A stretch of DNA of 64,000 nucleotides from DATAWK01 sp036267255 (GTDB lineage: Bacteria; Acidobacteriota; Terriglobia; Terriglobales; Acidobacteriaceae). The position numbers were made by a program, and so were the translations under genes. Location: positions 62,001 through 126,000 of the forward strand of contig DATAWK010000005.1 of NCBI GenBank assembly GCA_036267255.1. The letters are read 5' to 3'. The notes below the pieces were generated by a model, which searched no databases, was not told the origin of the DNA, and saw only the letters and a program-made list of their open reading frames with translations. Shown here piece by piece: positions 54,266 through 64,000 of this stretch; position 1 is the first letter of the stretch; the number at the start of each line of letters is the position of its first letter.

Positions 54266-55881
54266 CAATATTCCTCAGCAACAGACGCCGGAACCAACGA
54301 TTCTTTTTCCGGAGATGCCGGGGCGGCATCCGACGTTGTTTCCGGTTTCCAGCGCAGTACTGGCCTACGCGCAGCACCCACTTCATCCAGGCGCGAGATG
54401 CGCGTCGAGTGCGGCGCGCTTGTAATCAGTGCCGGATTTTCCTCAGCCTCGCGCGCAATCTGACGCATCGCGTCAATAAATAAATCCAACTCCTCTTTCG
54501 ATTCGCTCTCGGTCGGCTCAATCATCAGGGCGCCGGGAACAATCAGCGGAAACGAAGTCGTGTAAGGATGGAAGCCGTAATCGATCAACCGCTTGGCAAT
54601 GTCGCCAGTCTTCACGCCGTTGCGTGCCTGGCGTTTATCGCTGAAGACCACCTCGTGCAGCGTAGCCGTCGTGTACGGCAGCTCATACACGTCTTCCAGA
54701 TTTTTGCGAATATAGTTCGCGTTCAGCACAGCGTCTTCCGTCGTCTGACGCAGACCATCCGGTCCGTTTGCCAGAATGTAGGCAAGAGCGCGGACGAACA
54801 TGCCGAAGTTTCCATAGAACTCACGCACGCGTCCCACCGATTGTGGTCTGTTGTATTCAAAGCTAAGCGTGCCATCCGTTTTTTCAATCACCACCGGTAT
54901 TGGCAAAAATGGCTCCAGTATCTTTTTGCAGACCACTGGTCCAGAGCCCGGACCGCCACCGCCGTGCGGCGTTGAGAATGTCTTGTGCAGATTCAGGTGC
55001 ATCACATCGACGCCAAAATCTCCGGGCCGCGTCTTGCCAACCAGCGCATTCATGTTCGCGCCGTCCATGTAGAGCAGCGCACCCTTGGCGTGCAAAACAT
55101 CAGCGATCTTGTGGATCTCGCTCTCAAACACACCGATGGTCGAAGGATTGGTCAGCATCAGCGCCGCTGTGTCCTCATCGACCAGGTGTTCCAGCTCAGC
55201 GACATCCACCATGCCTTCGGCATTCGACTTTAGATTTGCTACCTGGTAACCACAGATTGCTGCTGTCGCCGGATTGGTACCGTGCGCGGAATCCGGAATC
55301 AGAATCTTCTTGCGCGGGTTGCCCTTCGATGCGTGATAGGCGCGAACCAACAAAATTCCCGTGAACTCCCCATGTGCGCCCGCCGCCGGCTGCAGCGTGA
55401 TGGAGTCCATTCCGGTGATCTCCTTCAGGCAGTTCTGCAAATCGCGAATGATATGCATCGCGCCTTGCGACAGCGCTTCCGGCTGGTAGGGATGCGCATC
55501 GGCCAGGCCCTCCAGCCGAGCCACAAATTCATTCACGCGCGGGTTGTATTTCATCGTGCAACTGCCCAATGGATACATCCCCAGATCGATGGCGTAATTC
55601 CATGTTGAAAGCCTCGTGAAGTGCCGGATGATTTCAATTTCGCTCACCTCGGGCAGTGCACCCAGGTCCTGCCGCGCGACGTTGCCCAGCAATTTCTGCG
55701 CATCCACTTCCGGCACATCCAGCGGCGCCAGCCGGTAAGCCTTTTTACCCGGTGAGGACTTCTCAAAAATCAGCCCTTCATTTTGATTCACATGCTCTGA
55801 CACCTTGCGCGTGATGCCGCGAAAGGGAGCTGTCTCATCCGTCTTCCCTGTCTCCGATGCCAGCACTGTATCCGTAGCCAT
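54265..55881 (-). CDS. gcvPB: Glycine dehydrogenase (decarboxylating) subunit 2
   Basis: PLP-binding half of the split P-protein, which decarboxylates glycine and passes the aminomethyl group to lipoyl-GcvH. 538 aa, slightly longer than usual because of N- and C-terminal tails. The PLP lysine is in MHLNLHKTFSTPHGGGGPGS; other motifs are LYPLGSCTMKYNP-type (here MYPLGSCTMKYNPRVNE), AHGTNPATAAICG and DGANMNALVG. It follows gcvPA by 24 bp. Confidence 0.96.
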   Translation of the reverse strand: MATDTVLASETGKTDETAPFRGITRKVSEHVNQNEGLIFEKSSPGKKAYRLAPLDVPEVDAQKLLGNVARQDLGALPEVSEIEIIRHFTRLSTWNYAIDLGMYPLGSCTMKYNPRVNEFVARLEGLADAHPYQPEALSQGAMHIIRDLQNCLKEITGMDSITLQPAAGAHGEFTGILLVRAYHASKGNPRKKILIPDSAHGTNPATAAICGYQVANLKSNAEGMVDVAELEHLVDEDTAALMLTNPSTIGVFESEIHKIADVLHAKGALLYMDGANMNALVGKTRPGDFGVDVMHLNLHKTFSTPHGGGGPGSGPVVCKKILEPFLPIPVVIEKTDGTLSFEYNRPQSVGRVREFYGNFGMFVRALAYILANGPDGLRQTTEDAVLNANYIRKNLEDVYELPYTTATLHEVVFSDKRQARNGVKTGDIAKRLIDYGFHPYTTSFPLIVPGALMIEPTESESKEELDLFIDAMRQIAREAEENPALITSAPHSTRISRLDEVGAARRPVLRWKPETTSDAAPASPEKESLVPASVAEEY

Positions 55882-55905
55882 CTATATCTTTGTCCTTCCT
55901 GCTGC

Positions 55906-57264
55906 TTATGCGTGCGTCAGCACGGGAGTTTCTTTTTGCGAGAGCACCTGGGCAGCACCGTCGATCTGTACCCGCGTATTCATCTCGGTCGCGCACCACA
56001 ACGTTGCGTTACCCAGCTCTGGATACCACCGCGCCAGCGACAGACCGCCAATAATCTTCTGCTTGTTCAGCCGTTGATTCATCTGCTCCGCTGTCTCTGC
56101 CGTCTGCAATACAAACTCATTGAAGCGCGGCGCGGAGGCAAACAACAGCTTGCTTCCCGGTGTGGCGGCTAGCGTTCGCGCGGCATAGTGGGCTTTGGCA
56201 AGGTTCTGCTCCGCCAGCTCCTTCAATCCCTGCTTGCCGTAGATGGTCATGTAGATGCAGGTCATCAATGCCACCAGCGCCTGATTCGTGCAGATGTTTG
56301 ATGTCGCCTTCTCGCGGCGAATGTGCTGCTCGCGCGTCGACAGCGTCAGCACAAATCCACGACGGCCTTCGGTATCCTTCGTCACGCCGGCAAGACGTCC
56401 CGGCATCTGCCGCAGAAATTTTTCTTTGCACGCAATCACGCCGCAGTAGGGACCGCCATAGCCCGGCGCCACACCAAAAGACTGTGCTTCCATCGAAACG
56501 ATATCGGCCTCGACGGGCGGCTTCACAATGCCCAGTGACAATGCCTCTGCAATCGAGACAATCAGCAGCGCACCCTTGGCATGTGCCAGTTCAGCAAGCA
56601 CGGCGACGTCTTCAATCGTTCCGAAAAAATTCGGCGACTGGATCAACACGCACGCCGTATCTTCCGTAATTGCTGCTTCCAGCTCCTTAAGATCAATGCG
56701 GCCATCGTCGCCGTAGCCAATCACCTGTTTGTTCAATCCTTGATGCTGCGCATAGGTGGCCATCACTTCGCGATACTCCGGATGCACCGTCTTCGCCACC
56801 AGCACATGGTCGCGTCCGGTTACGCGCACGGCCATCATCACCGCCTCGGCCGCGCCTGTCGAACCGTCATACATCGACGCGTTCGCAATCTCCATGCCGG
56901 TCAACTCGCAGATCATTGTCTGAAATTCAAAGATCGCCTGCAGCGTGCCCTGCGTAATTTCCGCCTGGTATGGTGTGTAGCTGGTCAAAAATTCCCCGCG
57001 CTGTACCATCGCATCAATCACCACCGGACGGTAATGCCGATATACGCCAGCACCCAGAAAACTGGCATAGCCGTTGGCATTCTGGTTCGCGGCATCGCGG
57101 AAATATTCGATGATTTCCTGCTCACTCATCTGGCGTGGAATTGCCAGATCATGCTCCAGCCGGTATTCCCCGGGGATGGTCGCAAACAAATCGTCAATGG
57201 AATCGATGCCGATGGCTTCCAACATGGCAGCTCGATCGGCGGGGGATTTTGGTAAATAGCGCAT
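55906..57264 (-). CDS. gcvPA: Glycine dehydrogenase (decarboxylating) subunit 1
   Basis: Partner subunit of GcvPB in the two-protein P-protein. 452 aa starting [15 protein letters not shown]. Conserved segments include [52 protein letters not shown] and [12 protein letters not shown]. It lies between gcvH and gcvPB. The length is normal for subunit 1. Confidence 0.96.
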   Translation of the reverse strand: MRYLPKSPADRAAMLEAIGIDSIDDLFATIPGEYRLEHDLAIPRQMSEQEIIEYFRDAANQNANGYASFLGAGVYRHYRPVVIDAMVQRGEFLTSYTPYQAEITQGTLQAIFEFQTMICELTGMEIANASMYDGSTGAAEAVMMAVRVTGRDHVLVAKTVHPEYREVMATYAQHQGLNKQVIGYGDDGRIDLKELEAAITEDTACVLIQSPNFFGTIEDVAVLAELAHAKGALLIVSIAEALSLGIVKPPVEADIVSMEAQSFGVAPGYGGPYCGVIACKEKFLRQMPGRLAGVTKDTEGRRGFVLTLSTREQHIRREKATSNICTNQALVALMTCIYMTIYGKQGLKELAEQNLAKAHYAARTLAATPGSKLLFASAPRFNEFVLQTAETAEQMNQRLNKQKIIGGLSLARWYPELGNATLWCATEMNTRVQIDGAAQVLSQKETPVLTHA

Positions 57265-57312
57265 CGTGGTTGGTTCCTGACTTACAGCAAAAGGAGAACG
57301 TGCGACTTCTGC

Positions 57313-57702
57313 TTAGTGCGCGGTCTCTTCAGAAATAAACTTTTCGTAATCGGCTGCAGAGAGCAGTGCATCGACCTCGCTCGGCTTTGACAACTGCACT
57401 TTAACAATCCAGCTATCGTGCGCCGCGGTGTTGATCTTTTCCGGCTCCGCGTTCAGCGCGTCATTCACTTCCGTAACCGTCCCGCTCACCGGGGAGTACA
57501 GGTCCGAAACCGCCTTCACCGATTCCACACTGCCGAACGTCTTACCCGCCTCCAGCGTCGCGCCTACCTTCGGTGCCTCGACAAACACAATATCGCCCAG
57601 TGAATTCTGCGCATAGTCGGTGATCCCAATCGTGCCAATCTGGCCGTCAATCTGGATCCATTCGTGTTCGCGTGTATAGCGGTACTTTGTGGGATATGCC
57701 AT
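57313..57702 (-). CDS. gcvH: Glycine cleavage system H protein
   Basis: Lipoyl carrier that shuttles the aminomethyl intermediate. 129 aa; TREHEWIQIDG near the start and the lipoylation site Lys63 in GSVESVKAVSDLYSPVSG. The C-terminal helix is present (VDALLSAADYEKFISEE). The second gene of the operon, 93 bp after gcvT. Confidence 0.97.
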   Translation of the reverse strand: MAYPTKYRYTREHEWIQIDGQIGTIGITDYAQNSLGDIVFVEAPKVGATLEAGKTFGSVESVKAVSDLYSPVSGTVTEVNDALNAEPEKINTAAHDSWIVKVQLSKPSEVDALLSAADYEKFISEETAH

Positions 57703-57795
57703 TCGTATGTGCTCACTTTCTATTGTATGTCGGGATCGCCATGCGGCCCGTTGCCGGGTACAACCAGCCGTTTTAAATGTGGATGAGCGTGGATT

Positions 57796-58944
57796 TTATG
57801 TCTGCTTCTTGGGGCGACGGTAAAACGGCAGCGAAACCACTTTCGCCTTTACCGGCTGGTTGCGTACTTCAACTGCCAGCTCCGTATCCACCGCACTGTA
57901 TTCCGGCGGAACATAGCCCATTGCGATGTTTTTCTTCAAGAAGGGTGCCGGGGAGCCACTGGTCACCTTGCCAATCTCCTGTGCCGCGGCATTCAGCACC
58001 CGATAACCGTCGCGGCCAATACCGCGCTCCAACATCTCCAGACCCACCAGCTTGCGCTTCGGTCCCCCTCCGTCTCGAATGCCCACCAGAGCCTGCTTGC
58101 CGATAAAATCCGGCTTGTCCAGTTTGCAGAAGCGATCCAGCCCAGCCTCCAGCACGTTCGTCTGGTCGTCAATCTCATGGCCGTAGAGCGGCATCCCCGC
58201 CTCCAGCCGCAGCGTATTGCGCGCGCCTAATCCGCAGGGCAGAATCTCAAACTCACGCCCTGCCTCCAACACTTCATTCCACACACGCTGGCTGGTCGCC
58301 TCATCCGCGGGAATGTAAATCTCAAAGCCGTCCTCACCGGTATAACCTGTTCGTGAGATCAGCACATTGGGCACTCCGCACACAGTCCCCCATACAAACC
58401 AGTAATTCTTGATCTTCTCCAGATCAACCGCTGTCAGTTTGCGCAACACAGCCAGCGCCTGGGGTCCCTGGATGGCCAGTTGCGAGTAGTAGCTGCTGTA
58501 GTTGCTCACATGGCAGTGGAAGCGCTTGCTCTGCTCCCGCACCCAGGCGTAATCCGTATCGCAGGTACCTGCATTCACCACCAGCAGGTAGTCATTTGCG
58601 CCCAGCTTGTGGACCAGAATGTCGTCAATGAACGTGCCTTGTGGCGTCAGCAATGCGGAGTATTGCGCCTGCCCTTCGGCCAGCCTGGCGGCATCGTTCA
58701 TGGAGAAATACTGGACTGCTTCCAACGCCTCCGGACCGCGCAACTGGATCTCCCCCATGTGGCTCACATCGAACAGGCCCACGCGCGTGCGCACAGCCAT
58801 ATGCTCGGCAATCAGGCCAGAATATTCGACCGGCATGTCCCAGCCTCCAAAGTCAACCATCTTGGCGCCAAGCTGGCGATGCGTGGCATGGAGCGCAGTC
58901 TTGCGCAAGGCGGGAACAGTTGCGGACGGGGTTGCAGCGGACAT
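57796..58944 (-). CDS. gcvT: Glycine cleavage system T protein (aminomethyltransferase)
   Basis: Transfers the one-carbon unit from aminomethyl-GcvH to tetrahydrofolate. 382 aa from ATG 58944 with AAGGAA upstream; the open frame continues 22 codons more. Motifs: LGAKMVDFGGWDMPVEYSG, FDVSHMGEIQLRGPEAL, YTGEDGFEIYIP, LRLEAGMPLYGHEID, and the C-terminal domain from about residue 285 (VGLEMLERGIGRDGYRV). First gene of the gcv operon; no glycine-riboswitch-like structure was recognised upstream. Confidence 0.96.
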   Translation of the reverse strand: MSAATPSATVPALRKTALHATHRQLGAKMVDFGGWDMPVEYSGLIAEHMAVRTRVGLFDVSHMGEIQLRGPEALEAVQYFSMNDAARLAEGQAQYSALLTPQGTFIDDILVHKLGANDYLLVVNAGTCDTDYAWVREQSKRFHCHVSNYSSYYSQLAIQGPQALAVLRKLTAVDLEKIKNYWFVWGTVCGVPNVLISRTGYTGEDGFEIYIPADEATSQRVWNEVLEAGREFEILPCGLGARNTLRLEAGMPLYGHEIDDQTNVLEAGLDRFCKLDKPDFIGKQALVGIRDGGGPKRKLVGLEMLERGIGRDGYRVLNAAAQEIGKVTSGSPAPFLKKNIAMGYVPPEYSAVDTELAVEVRNQPVKAKVVSLPFYRRPKKQT

Positions 58945-59086
58945 GGACAATTCCTTACCGGCGGGCGATGCGAACCTTCTACGGTAGCACCGCCATTTTC
59001 GATGGGTCAATAATGAGATGTGGTCTACATCTACAGGGCAGTTTTTCGACTTCCTCTACTAAATACAGTATGTAAAATCTTTATTG

Positions 59087-60040
59087 CTACTTATCCGCCG
59101 GCGTCAAATGCGTTGCGCGGAACTGTTCAACACTGCTTATGAAGAGGCTTCTGTGAATCATGCGGTGACAGTTAGAGCAAAGAACCGTGAAATCGGTCCT
59201 CGGATCTAGAGTGATTCTTTGCCCACTAAGTTGAGAGATGGGTACTAAGTGATGAGCCTCTATAAAACCGTTGCCAATTTCACCATATGTCTTTTCAAAA
59301 TCAAATCCGCACGCCTTGCAGGTGTGTCCATGAATTTTTTTGGCGTTAGCAGATAACTTTCTATTTCTCTCGACTCTTTTGTGCTCTCGCAAATTTCGCA
59401 GATCTTCTTCGGCTATGCCAATCTCGTCTTCTTCGGCATCAACATGTTCAAACAAGCGTGTTTCCCGCGAAACTAGCAGCAAGTAAAGTTCGAGAAACTG
59501 AAGTAAATGCGACGAAAGTTCATCATCAGACGGTAGCTGTTCTTTTCTATAGAACTTGGCGCATATTGAGCCTTGCTCATAGAAAGCCCCAAGGCTACTT
59601 TTGGATATTACTGATAGGTCTATTGGACCGGGAACTAGCCCTTCAGCCAGTTTTCCAAGTCGAGCAATATAGTCAGCTGCTCTTACTTGCAAGGCATGCT
59701 TGGCGTCTAAGCCGTACTGATCTCGAACAGATGTAACACCTTGGTTCAATGATAGATAAACTCCCGCGAAGTCTTCTCGGACCAAATAGACAAGGTAATA
59801 CCCATCCTGTGCCGTGTCTGTAACAAGACGATCAAAGATTGCTGCCCATGGAACAGCTGCCCAGTTTCCTTGACCCGGACTCCCGTGAACTAAGTAGCGA
59901 TCGTTGTCACCAATAACTGCCCTAATGGCGTCAGGTACATCCTTTCGGACGAACTCAGCCACCGCGTTACCTGCGAATGGACCGTGACATGCGACGGGGT
60001 ACTCCTCTAGGAATAAACTCAGGGCTGCGTTAAGACTCAT
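59087..60040 (-). CDS. MrcB-like (DUF3578) plus HNH endonuclease
   Basis: 317 aa. The N-terminal half (SPGQGNWAAVPWAAIFDRLV, GYYLVYLVREDFAGVYLSLN) matches the MrcB/DUF3578 modified-DNA recognition type. The C-terminal HNH nuclease has CKACGFDFEK, IEAHHLVPISQL and LCSNCHRMIH, i.e. two CxxC zinc pairs and the catalytic His-His. The domain pairing is typical of stand-alone type IV restriction-like endonucleases. No methylase lies beside it. The local sequence is visibly more AT-rich than the gcv operon, compatible with horizontal acquisition. Confidence 0.85.
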   Translation of the reverse strand: MSLNAALSLFLEEYPVACHGPFAGNAVAEFVRKDVPDAIRAVIGDNDRYLVHGSPGQGNWAAVPWAAIFDRLVTDTAQDGYYLVYLVREDFAGVYLSLNQGVTSVRDQYGLDAKHALQVRAADYIARLGKLAEGLVPGPIDLSVISKSSLGAFYEQGSICAKFYRKEQLPSDDELSSHLLQFLELYLLLVSRETRLFEHVDAEEDEIGIAEEDLRNLREHKRVERNRKLSANAKKIHGHTCKACGFDFEKTYGEIGNGFIEAHHLVPISQLSGQRITLDPRTDFTVLCSNCHRMIHRSLFISSVEQFRATHLTPADK

Positions 60041-60343
60041 ATGGCTCGCTTTAGATAGAGGTGCTGAGTCTACCTAAATTGCAGGCTAGCTTGAATTATT
60101 GCCCAAATCAAATATTCCAGGCCAGAATCAGGCTAGACGCCAAAATCTAGCGCAATCCCATGCAAATGCTGCACCCCGGGCCGTCGCATATCGGAAGAGA
60201 AAATGCGCCATATCTATGCTGATGTTTAGCATCCTGATCCAAATTTTGACCCACCCGCTAGAATCTCACCAATAGACCTCTTTCCACACACCACAACATC
60301 GACTTGACCATTACGAATCGATTGCTACGGAGATTTTGAAGCG
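60041..60343. other. Intergenic region of 303 bp
   Basis: It separates the divergent nuclease and MFS genes, so it must hold both promoters. A TTGACC lies near 60247, but I could not find a properly spaced -10 partner. The motif GGCTAG occurs twice (60086 and 60132 areas). No coding frame or RNA gene is supported. Confidence 0.4.
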
Positions 60344-61984
60344 TTGACGGACCCCCTCACACCACCGGCCACAGCCAATAGCAAGCCATCTGCCTGGGCA
60401 CCCCTGCGACTGCTTTACTTCCGCAACCTGTGGATGGCATCTTTGGTTTCCAATCTCGGTAGCTGGATGCAGGACACCGCCGGCACCTGGCTGATGACCG
60501 TGCTGACCGCCTCTCCGCTGCTGATTGCCCTGATGCAGACTGCGGCCAGCCTGCCCGTATTGCTGCTTGGGTTCACAGCGGGAGCAACAGCCGACATCTT
60601 CGAACGCCGCCGCCTGCTCATCTTCTGGCAATCGTGGATGTTGGTCTCCGTCCTTTTGCTCAGCATTCTGACATTGGCTGGATTTATAGGTCCGTGGACA
60701 CTGCTCGCGCTCACCTTCCTGCTCAACATCGGCACCGCCATCAACAATCCTGCCTGGCAGGCCATTGTCCCGGAACTCGTTCCTCGCCACGAACTTCCCG
60801 ACGCCATCTCGCTGAACAGTGCCGGCTTTAATCTGGCTCGTGCCGTGGGTCCCGCATTGGGCGGCTTGGCGATGGTGGCATTCGCCACCACAATCAAGGG
60901 CGCAGGTGCGGTTTTTCTGTTCAACTCGGCCTCGTTCGTCGCTGTGATTGCCGTCTTGTACACGTGGAAACGCACGCCGCCGATCAAATCCGCGCTCCCG
61001 GCAGAACTGATGTTCGGCTCCATGCGCGCCGGTCTGCGCTACATTCGCCATGCACCTCTGTTACAAGCGGTGTTGATTCGCGCTTTTCTATTCACCAGCT
61101 TTGTCAGTGCAATCTGGGCTCTCCTTGCCGTTGTGGCGCACCAGATATTGCATCAGGGTGCGATGGGGTACAGCATCCTGAACGGCTGCCTGGGATTGGG
61201 CGCAGTAGCGGGTGCGCTCTATCTGCCAAAGTTGCGGCAGAATTTTTCTTCCGATCAGATCGTCTCCTTCGCGCCCATGATCTGCATCGCTACGCTTGTC
61301 GTTCTGGCCTTTGTACACAGCGTGGCTCTGGTTGTCGTCACCCTGATTGCAGCTGGGTTCGCCTGGACCACAACCACGTCCACGCTCAACATCAGCGTGC
61401 AGCTCTCCGTTCCAAACTGGGTGCAGGCACGCGCGCTCGGCGTATATCAAATGATCTTCTGGGGTGGCATGGCGCTGGGCAGTGCGATTTGGGGTTCCAT
61501 CGCGGAACATTTCTCCACATCCTGGTCCCTGTTGGTCGCCGCCATCGGTCTGCTCTGCAGTCTGCCTCTGGCACATCGCTTCCATCTGCTGCAGGGGGAG
61601 CCTCCGGACATGAATCCTTACGCGCTCAACCGGCCCGCGCCACAAGTGCTCATCGAACCGCATCCGAAAGATGGTCCCGTCATGGTCACCATCGAATACC
61701 GTATCCCTGCGGAAAATTATGACAAGTTCACCCACTGCGTCCACAAATTAAAAGAGGTACGGTTGCGTGACGGAGCCTTCCGCTGGGGCATCTATCAGGA
61801 TGTGGGCAATCCCGAGCGCTTCGTCGAGAATTTTGTTGTGGAATCCTGGCTTGAGTTTTTACGCGAACGTGAACGCATGACCGTCGCCGATCGCGCCACC
61901 CGCGATTACGTCTGGAGTTTGCATGCAGGGGATGCCCCGCCAGCCATTTCCTACATGCTGTATGCAAGAGAACGGGCTACCTAG
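60344..61984 (+). CDS. MFS exporter (EntS/MFS_3-like) with C-terminal soluble domain
   Basis: 546 aa; the start appears to be TTG 60344, with GGAG 13 nt upstream. Residues about 25-420 form twelve membrane segments, with motif-A-like GATADIFERRRLLIFWQSWM and the MFS_3 segments NLWMASLVSNLGSWMQDTAG and LNIGTAINNPAWQAIVPELV. A soluble C-terminal domain of about 100 residues follows (VTIEYRIPAENYDKFTHCVH to ISYMLYARE), resembling a dimeric alpha/beta-barrel/ABM-type fold. Such proteins export siderophores or other small molecules; the substrate is unknown. Confidence 0.88.
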   Translation: MTDPLTPPATANSKPSAWAPLRLLYFRNLWMASLVSNLGSWMQDTAGTWLMTVLTASPLLIALMQTAASLPVLLLGFTAGATADIFERRRLLIFWQSWMLVSVLLLSILTLAGFIGPWTLLALTFLLNIGTAINNPAWQAIVPELVPRHELPDAISLNSAGFNLARAVGPALGGLAMVAFATTIKGAGAVFLFNSASFVAVIAVLYTWKRTPPIKSALPAELMFGSMRAGLRYIRHAPLLQAVLIRAFLFTSFVSAIWALLAVVAHQILHQGAMGYSILNGCLGLGAVAGALYLPKLRQNFSSDQIVSFAPMICIATLVVLAFVHSVALVVVTLIAAGFAWTTTTSTLNISVQLSVPNWVQARALGVYQMIFWGGMALGSAIWGSIAEHFSTSWSLLVAAIGLLCSLPLAHRFHLLQGEPPDMNPYALNRPAPQVLIEPHPKDGPVMVTIEYRIPAENYDKFTHCVHKLKEVRLRDGAFRWGIYQDVGNPERFVENFVVESWLEFLRERERMTVADRATRDYVWSLHAGDAPPAISYMLYARERAT

Positions 61985-62078
61985 CTGTGGCGCGGATGTT
62001 TCGAACAAATCGCGAAGCGCACCTTGTATCTTCCGCTCCGTCGCTTCCGGGACATGCGTTGCATATCCATCGCCTGGC

Positions 62079-63752
62079 CTAGATCACAACGGCTTCCTGG
62101 TATTCGCCAAACACACCTCGCAGTGTGGTTGCCACTTCGCCCACCGTCGCATAGCTTTCGACGGCTGCCAGAATCGCCGGCATCAGGTTCTGCCCGCTGC
62201 GCGCGGTATCTTCTACCTGCCGGATCGCTGCCTGCCACGTCACCGCATCCCTGCGTTGACGCAGCGCGCGTAGCCGCTCTACCTGCTTGCGCTCCAGTTC
62301 TTCGTCCACCCGCTGGATCGGAATCGGCGTCTCTATCTCGCGTGTAAATTCGTTCACGCCCACCACAATGGCTTCGCGGGAGTCTACAGCGCGCTGATAT
62401 TCGTACGCGGCATTCTGGATCTCCTGTTGCACATAGCCCTGCTCAATGGCCCGCAGCATACCGCCCATCGCGTCGATCTTGCGTAGATACTCCGTGGCGC
62501 GCAGGTCAATCTCGTCCGTCAATGCTTCGATGCAATACGAACCAGCCACCGGATCGACCGTCTGCGCCACACCGGATTCGTACGCCAGCACCTGCTGTGT
62601 GCGTAGCGCAATGCGTGCCGCCTCTTCCGTCGGCAATGCCAGAGCCTCGTCATAGCCATTGGTGTGCAGCGATTGCGTCCCACCCAGCACGGCAGCCATG
62701 GCCTCAACTGCCGTGCGCACGATGTTGTTCTCCGGCTGCTGCGCCGTCAACGTGGAACCCGCCGTCTGCGTGTGGAACCGCAGCATCCAGGATCGCGGAT
62801 TCTTCGCACCAAATTCCTCACGCATAATGCGTGCCCACATGCGACGGGCCGCGCGAAACTTGGCAATCTCCTCAAGAAAATTACTGTGCGCGTTAAAAAA
62901 GAAGGACAGCCGCGGTGCAAACTGGTCTACATCCAGCCCTGCCTTCACTGCCGCCTGCACATAGGTACGCCCGTTGGCCAGCGTAAAGGCCGCCTCCTGC
63001 ACTGCAGTCGAACCAGCCTCGCGCATGTGATAACCGGAGATGGAAATCGTGTTCCACTCCGGAACATGTTCGCCCGCCCACGCGAACATGTCCGTGATGA
63101 TGCGCATGGCATGCGGCACTGGATAGATGTACGTACCGCGCGCAATATATTCCTTCAGAATGTCGTTCTGTACTGTGCCGGAGAGCTTACGCACATCCGC
63201 CCCTGTGCGCTTGGCTATGGCCACATACAGCGCCAGCAGAATGCTGGCCGTAGCGTTGATCGTCATCGATGTCGAAATCGTATCGAGTGGGATGCCCTCG
63301 AAGAGCCGCTCCATGTCCTCCATCGAATCAATGGCGACGCCAACCTTGCCGACCTCGCCAAGCGCCATCGGGTCATCGGAGTCATACCCGATCTGCGTTG
63401 GCAAATCGAAGGCCACCGACAATCCCGCCGTTCCGTTCGCCAGCAAAAATTTATAGCGACGATTGCTCTCGTCAGCATCGCCCATCCCGGCATACTGGCG
63501 CATCGTCCATAGACGACCTCGGTACATGGTCGGCTGGATGCCGCGCACAAACGGGTAGACACCTGGAAATCCGATGGCTTCTTCCGTTTCTGCGGCTGTT
63601 TTCTCCGTCGCCGTATAGACCGGCTCAACGGAAATATCAGAAGAGGTCGTCACGCGCGACAAACCGTCGTCGTGCGTCCCGGACGTTGTTCGTGATGTCT
63701 TCTGGTCGGCCACGACATTCCTTTTGCTGACAATATCTTGTTCACCCCACAA
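62079..63752 (-). CDS. Methylmalonyl-CoA mutase-type large subunit (catalytic TIM barrel only)
   Basis: 557 aa with the mutase barrel but no C-terminal cobalamin-binding domain, so a separate small subunit is needed. Motifs: [96 protein letters not shown]. The Tyr in TMYRG and the Arg in IARGTYIYP correspond to the two residues that select methylmalonyl-CoA over isobutyryl-CoA, favouring methylmalonyl-CoA. The N-terminus before about residue 45 is variable and the start is uncertain. Confidence 0.9.
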   Translation of the reverse strand: MWGEQDIVSKRNVVADQKTSRTTSGTHDDGLSRVTTSSDISVEPVYTATEKTAAETEEAIGFPGVYPFVRGIQPTMYRGRLWTMRQYAGMGDADESNRRYKFLLANGTAGLSVAFDLPTQIGYDSDDPMALGEVGKVGVAIDSMEDMERLFEGIPLDTISTSMTINATASILLALYVAIAKRTGADVRKLSGTVQNDILKEYIARGTYIYPVPHAMRIITDMFAWAGEHVPEWNTISISGYHMREAGSTAVQEAAFTLANGRTYVQAAVKAGLDVDQFAPRLSFFFNAHSNFLEEIAKFRAARRMWARIMREEFGAKNPRSWMLRFHTQTAGSTLTAQQPENNIVRTAVEAMAAVLGGTQSLHTNGYDEALALPTEEAARIALRTQQVLAYESGVAQTVDPVAGSYCIEALTDEIDLRATEYLRKIDAMGGMLRAIEQGYVQQEIQNAAYEYQRAVDSREAIVVGVNEFTREIETPIPIQRVDEELERKQVERLRALRQRRDAVTWQAAIRQVEDTARSGQNLMPAILAAVESYATVGEVATTLRGVFGEYQEAVVI

Positions 63753-63756
63753 ACAG

Positions 63757-64000
63757 TCAGTGTGGTTTGCGCGTGGAAGCCAAGAATGCGCTGACCGAAA
63801 AATAGGTAAACAGGACGGTCATCCCCAGATACAACATAAAGTGCTCGTGCTCGGCTCCGCTGCGATAGGCAGAATGCACTCGCCACATCCCCTGCGCAAA
63901 AAAAAGCGCGAACAGCGCAAAGAAAACCCCTGTGATTTCGTGCCACAACATGCGTCCGGCATGTCCCAGCCGCTTCCAGAAAGGCTTGCTTGCACGCCTG
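63757..64000 (-). CDS. Small membrane protein, start outside the window (partial)
   Basis: The frame is open from the right edge of the window to the stop at 63757. It begins [20 protein letters not shown] and has two hydrophobic segments ([19 protein letters not shown] and [20 protein letters not shown]), ending STRKPH. An ATG at 63951 is possible, but the coding-like sequence clearly extends upstream of it. Function unknown. It ends 4 bp before the mutase frame opens, suggesting cotranscription. Confidence 0.6.
   Translation of the reverse strand, partial: RRASKPFWKRLGHAGRMLWHEITGVFFALFALFFAQGMWRVHSAYRSGAEHEHFMLYLGMTVLFTYFSVSAFLASTRKPH

Noticed and set aside
58945..59086. Glycine riboswitch ahead of gcvT
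   Set aside because: Only about 140 bp, with no tandem aptamer-like conserved core that I can recognise.
60311..61051. 246-aa minus-strand frame opposite the MFS gene
   Set aside because: Shadow of the GC-biased MFS coding frame, rich in Gln/Arg/Gly with no domain pattern.
1..64000. CRISPR arrays, insertion sequences, prophage or integrase genes
   Set aside because: No regularly spaced repeats, transposase or integrase motifs were seen on either strand.

Overview
The window looks like chromosome from an acidobacterium, probably subdivision 1 (Terriglobia). This is inferred from gene content: Oar-like TonB receptors with carboxypeptidase-regulatory N-termini, a TPR/FG-GAP/ASPIC-UnbV protein, a Reg_prop propeller histidine kinase, and a full group 1h-type [NiFe]-hydrogenase operon. 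No rRNA or complete taxonomic marker is present. No CRISPR array, insertion sequence or prophage was recognised.

Layout. 0-2.9 kb: the end of a membrane serine hydrolase, an S9 peptidase and a MaoC-like protein. 2.98-23.4 kb: almost unbroken minus-strand transcription devoted to hydrogenase and nickel. In transcription order: NiCoT nickel permease; an interrupted His-rich mini-ORF; a 33-aa micropeptide; an extra hydrogenase small subunit; a cytosolic PAS histidine kinase and a NarL-type regulator; then the main operon hhyS-hhyL, NifU-like, DUF5947-like, DUF6084-like, a 357-aa unknown, maturation protease, DUF6893-like micropeptide, YceI, hypC, hypD, hypE, tandem-SIS, glutaredoxin-like, hypF, hypA, hypB, and a terminator. 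23.5-31.3 kb: a TonB receptor with two frameshifts, NikR, and a large TonB receptor whose promoter carries DtxR-type palindromes facing a DtxR-family gene. 32.0-32.5 kb: an attenuator-like leader peptide and hairpin ahead of an orphan IlvM-like ACT protein. 32.7-37.3 kb: a TetR regulator divergent from a sorbosone-dehydrogenase-like protein and a TonB receptor. 37.4-47.7 kb: dinB, a TauE/SafE permease, the TPR/ASPIC protein, a small secreted protein and a second two-component pair. 48-53.6 kb: pyrG, a DUF4230 protein, an MBL hydrolase, kdsA and a secreted protein. 53.9-59 kb: tRNA-Arg and the glycine cleavage operon (gcvT-gcvH-gcvPA-gcvPB plus a 94-aa protein). 59-64 kb: an MrcB-like HNH nuclease, an MFS exporter, a methylmalonyl-CoA mutase large subunit and a partial membrane protein.

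How it fits together. The permease and NikR would supply and control nickel, Hyp proteins build the NiFe(CN)2CO site, and HhySL oxidises H2, probably at trace levels by analogy with group 1h enzymes. The most unusual part is the second small subunit. It keeps all visible cluster cysteines, has no adjacent large subunit, has its own micropeptide, and sits directly before a soluble PAS kinase/regulator pair that lies next to the structural operon. This suggests either H2/redox sensing or an alternative electron-transfer partner. Both readings are inference.
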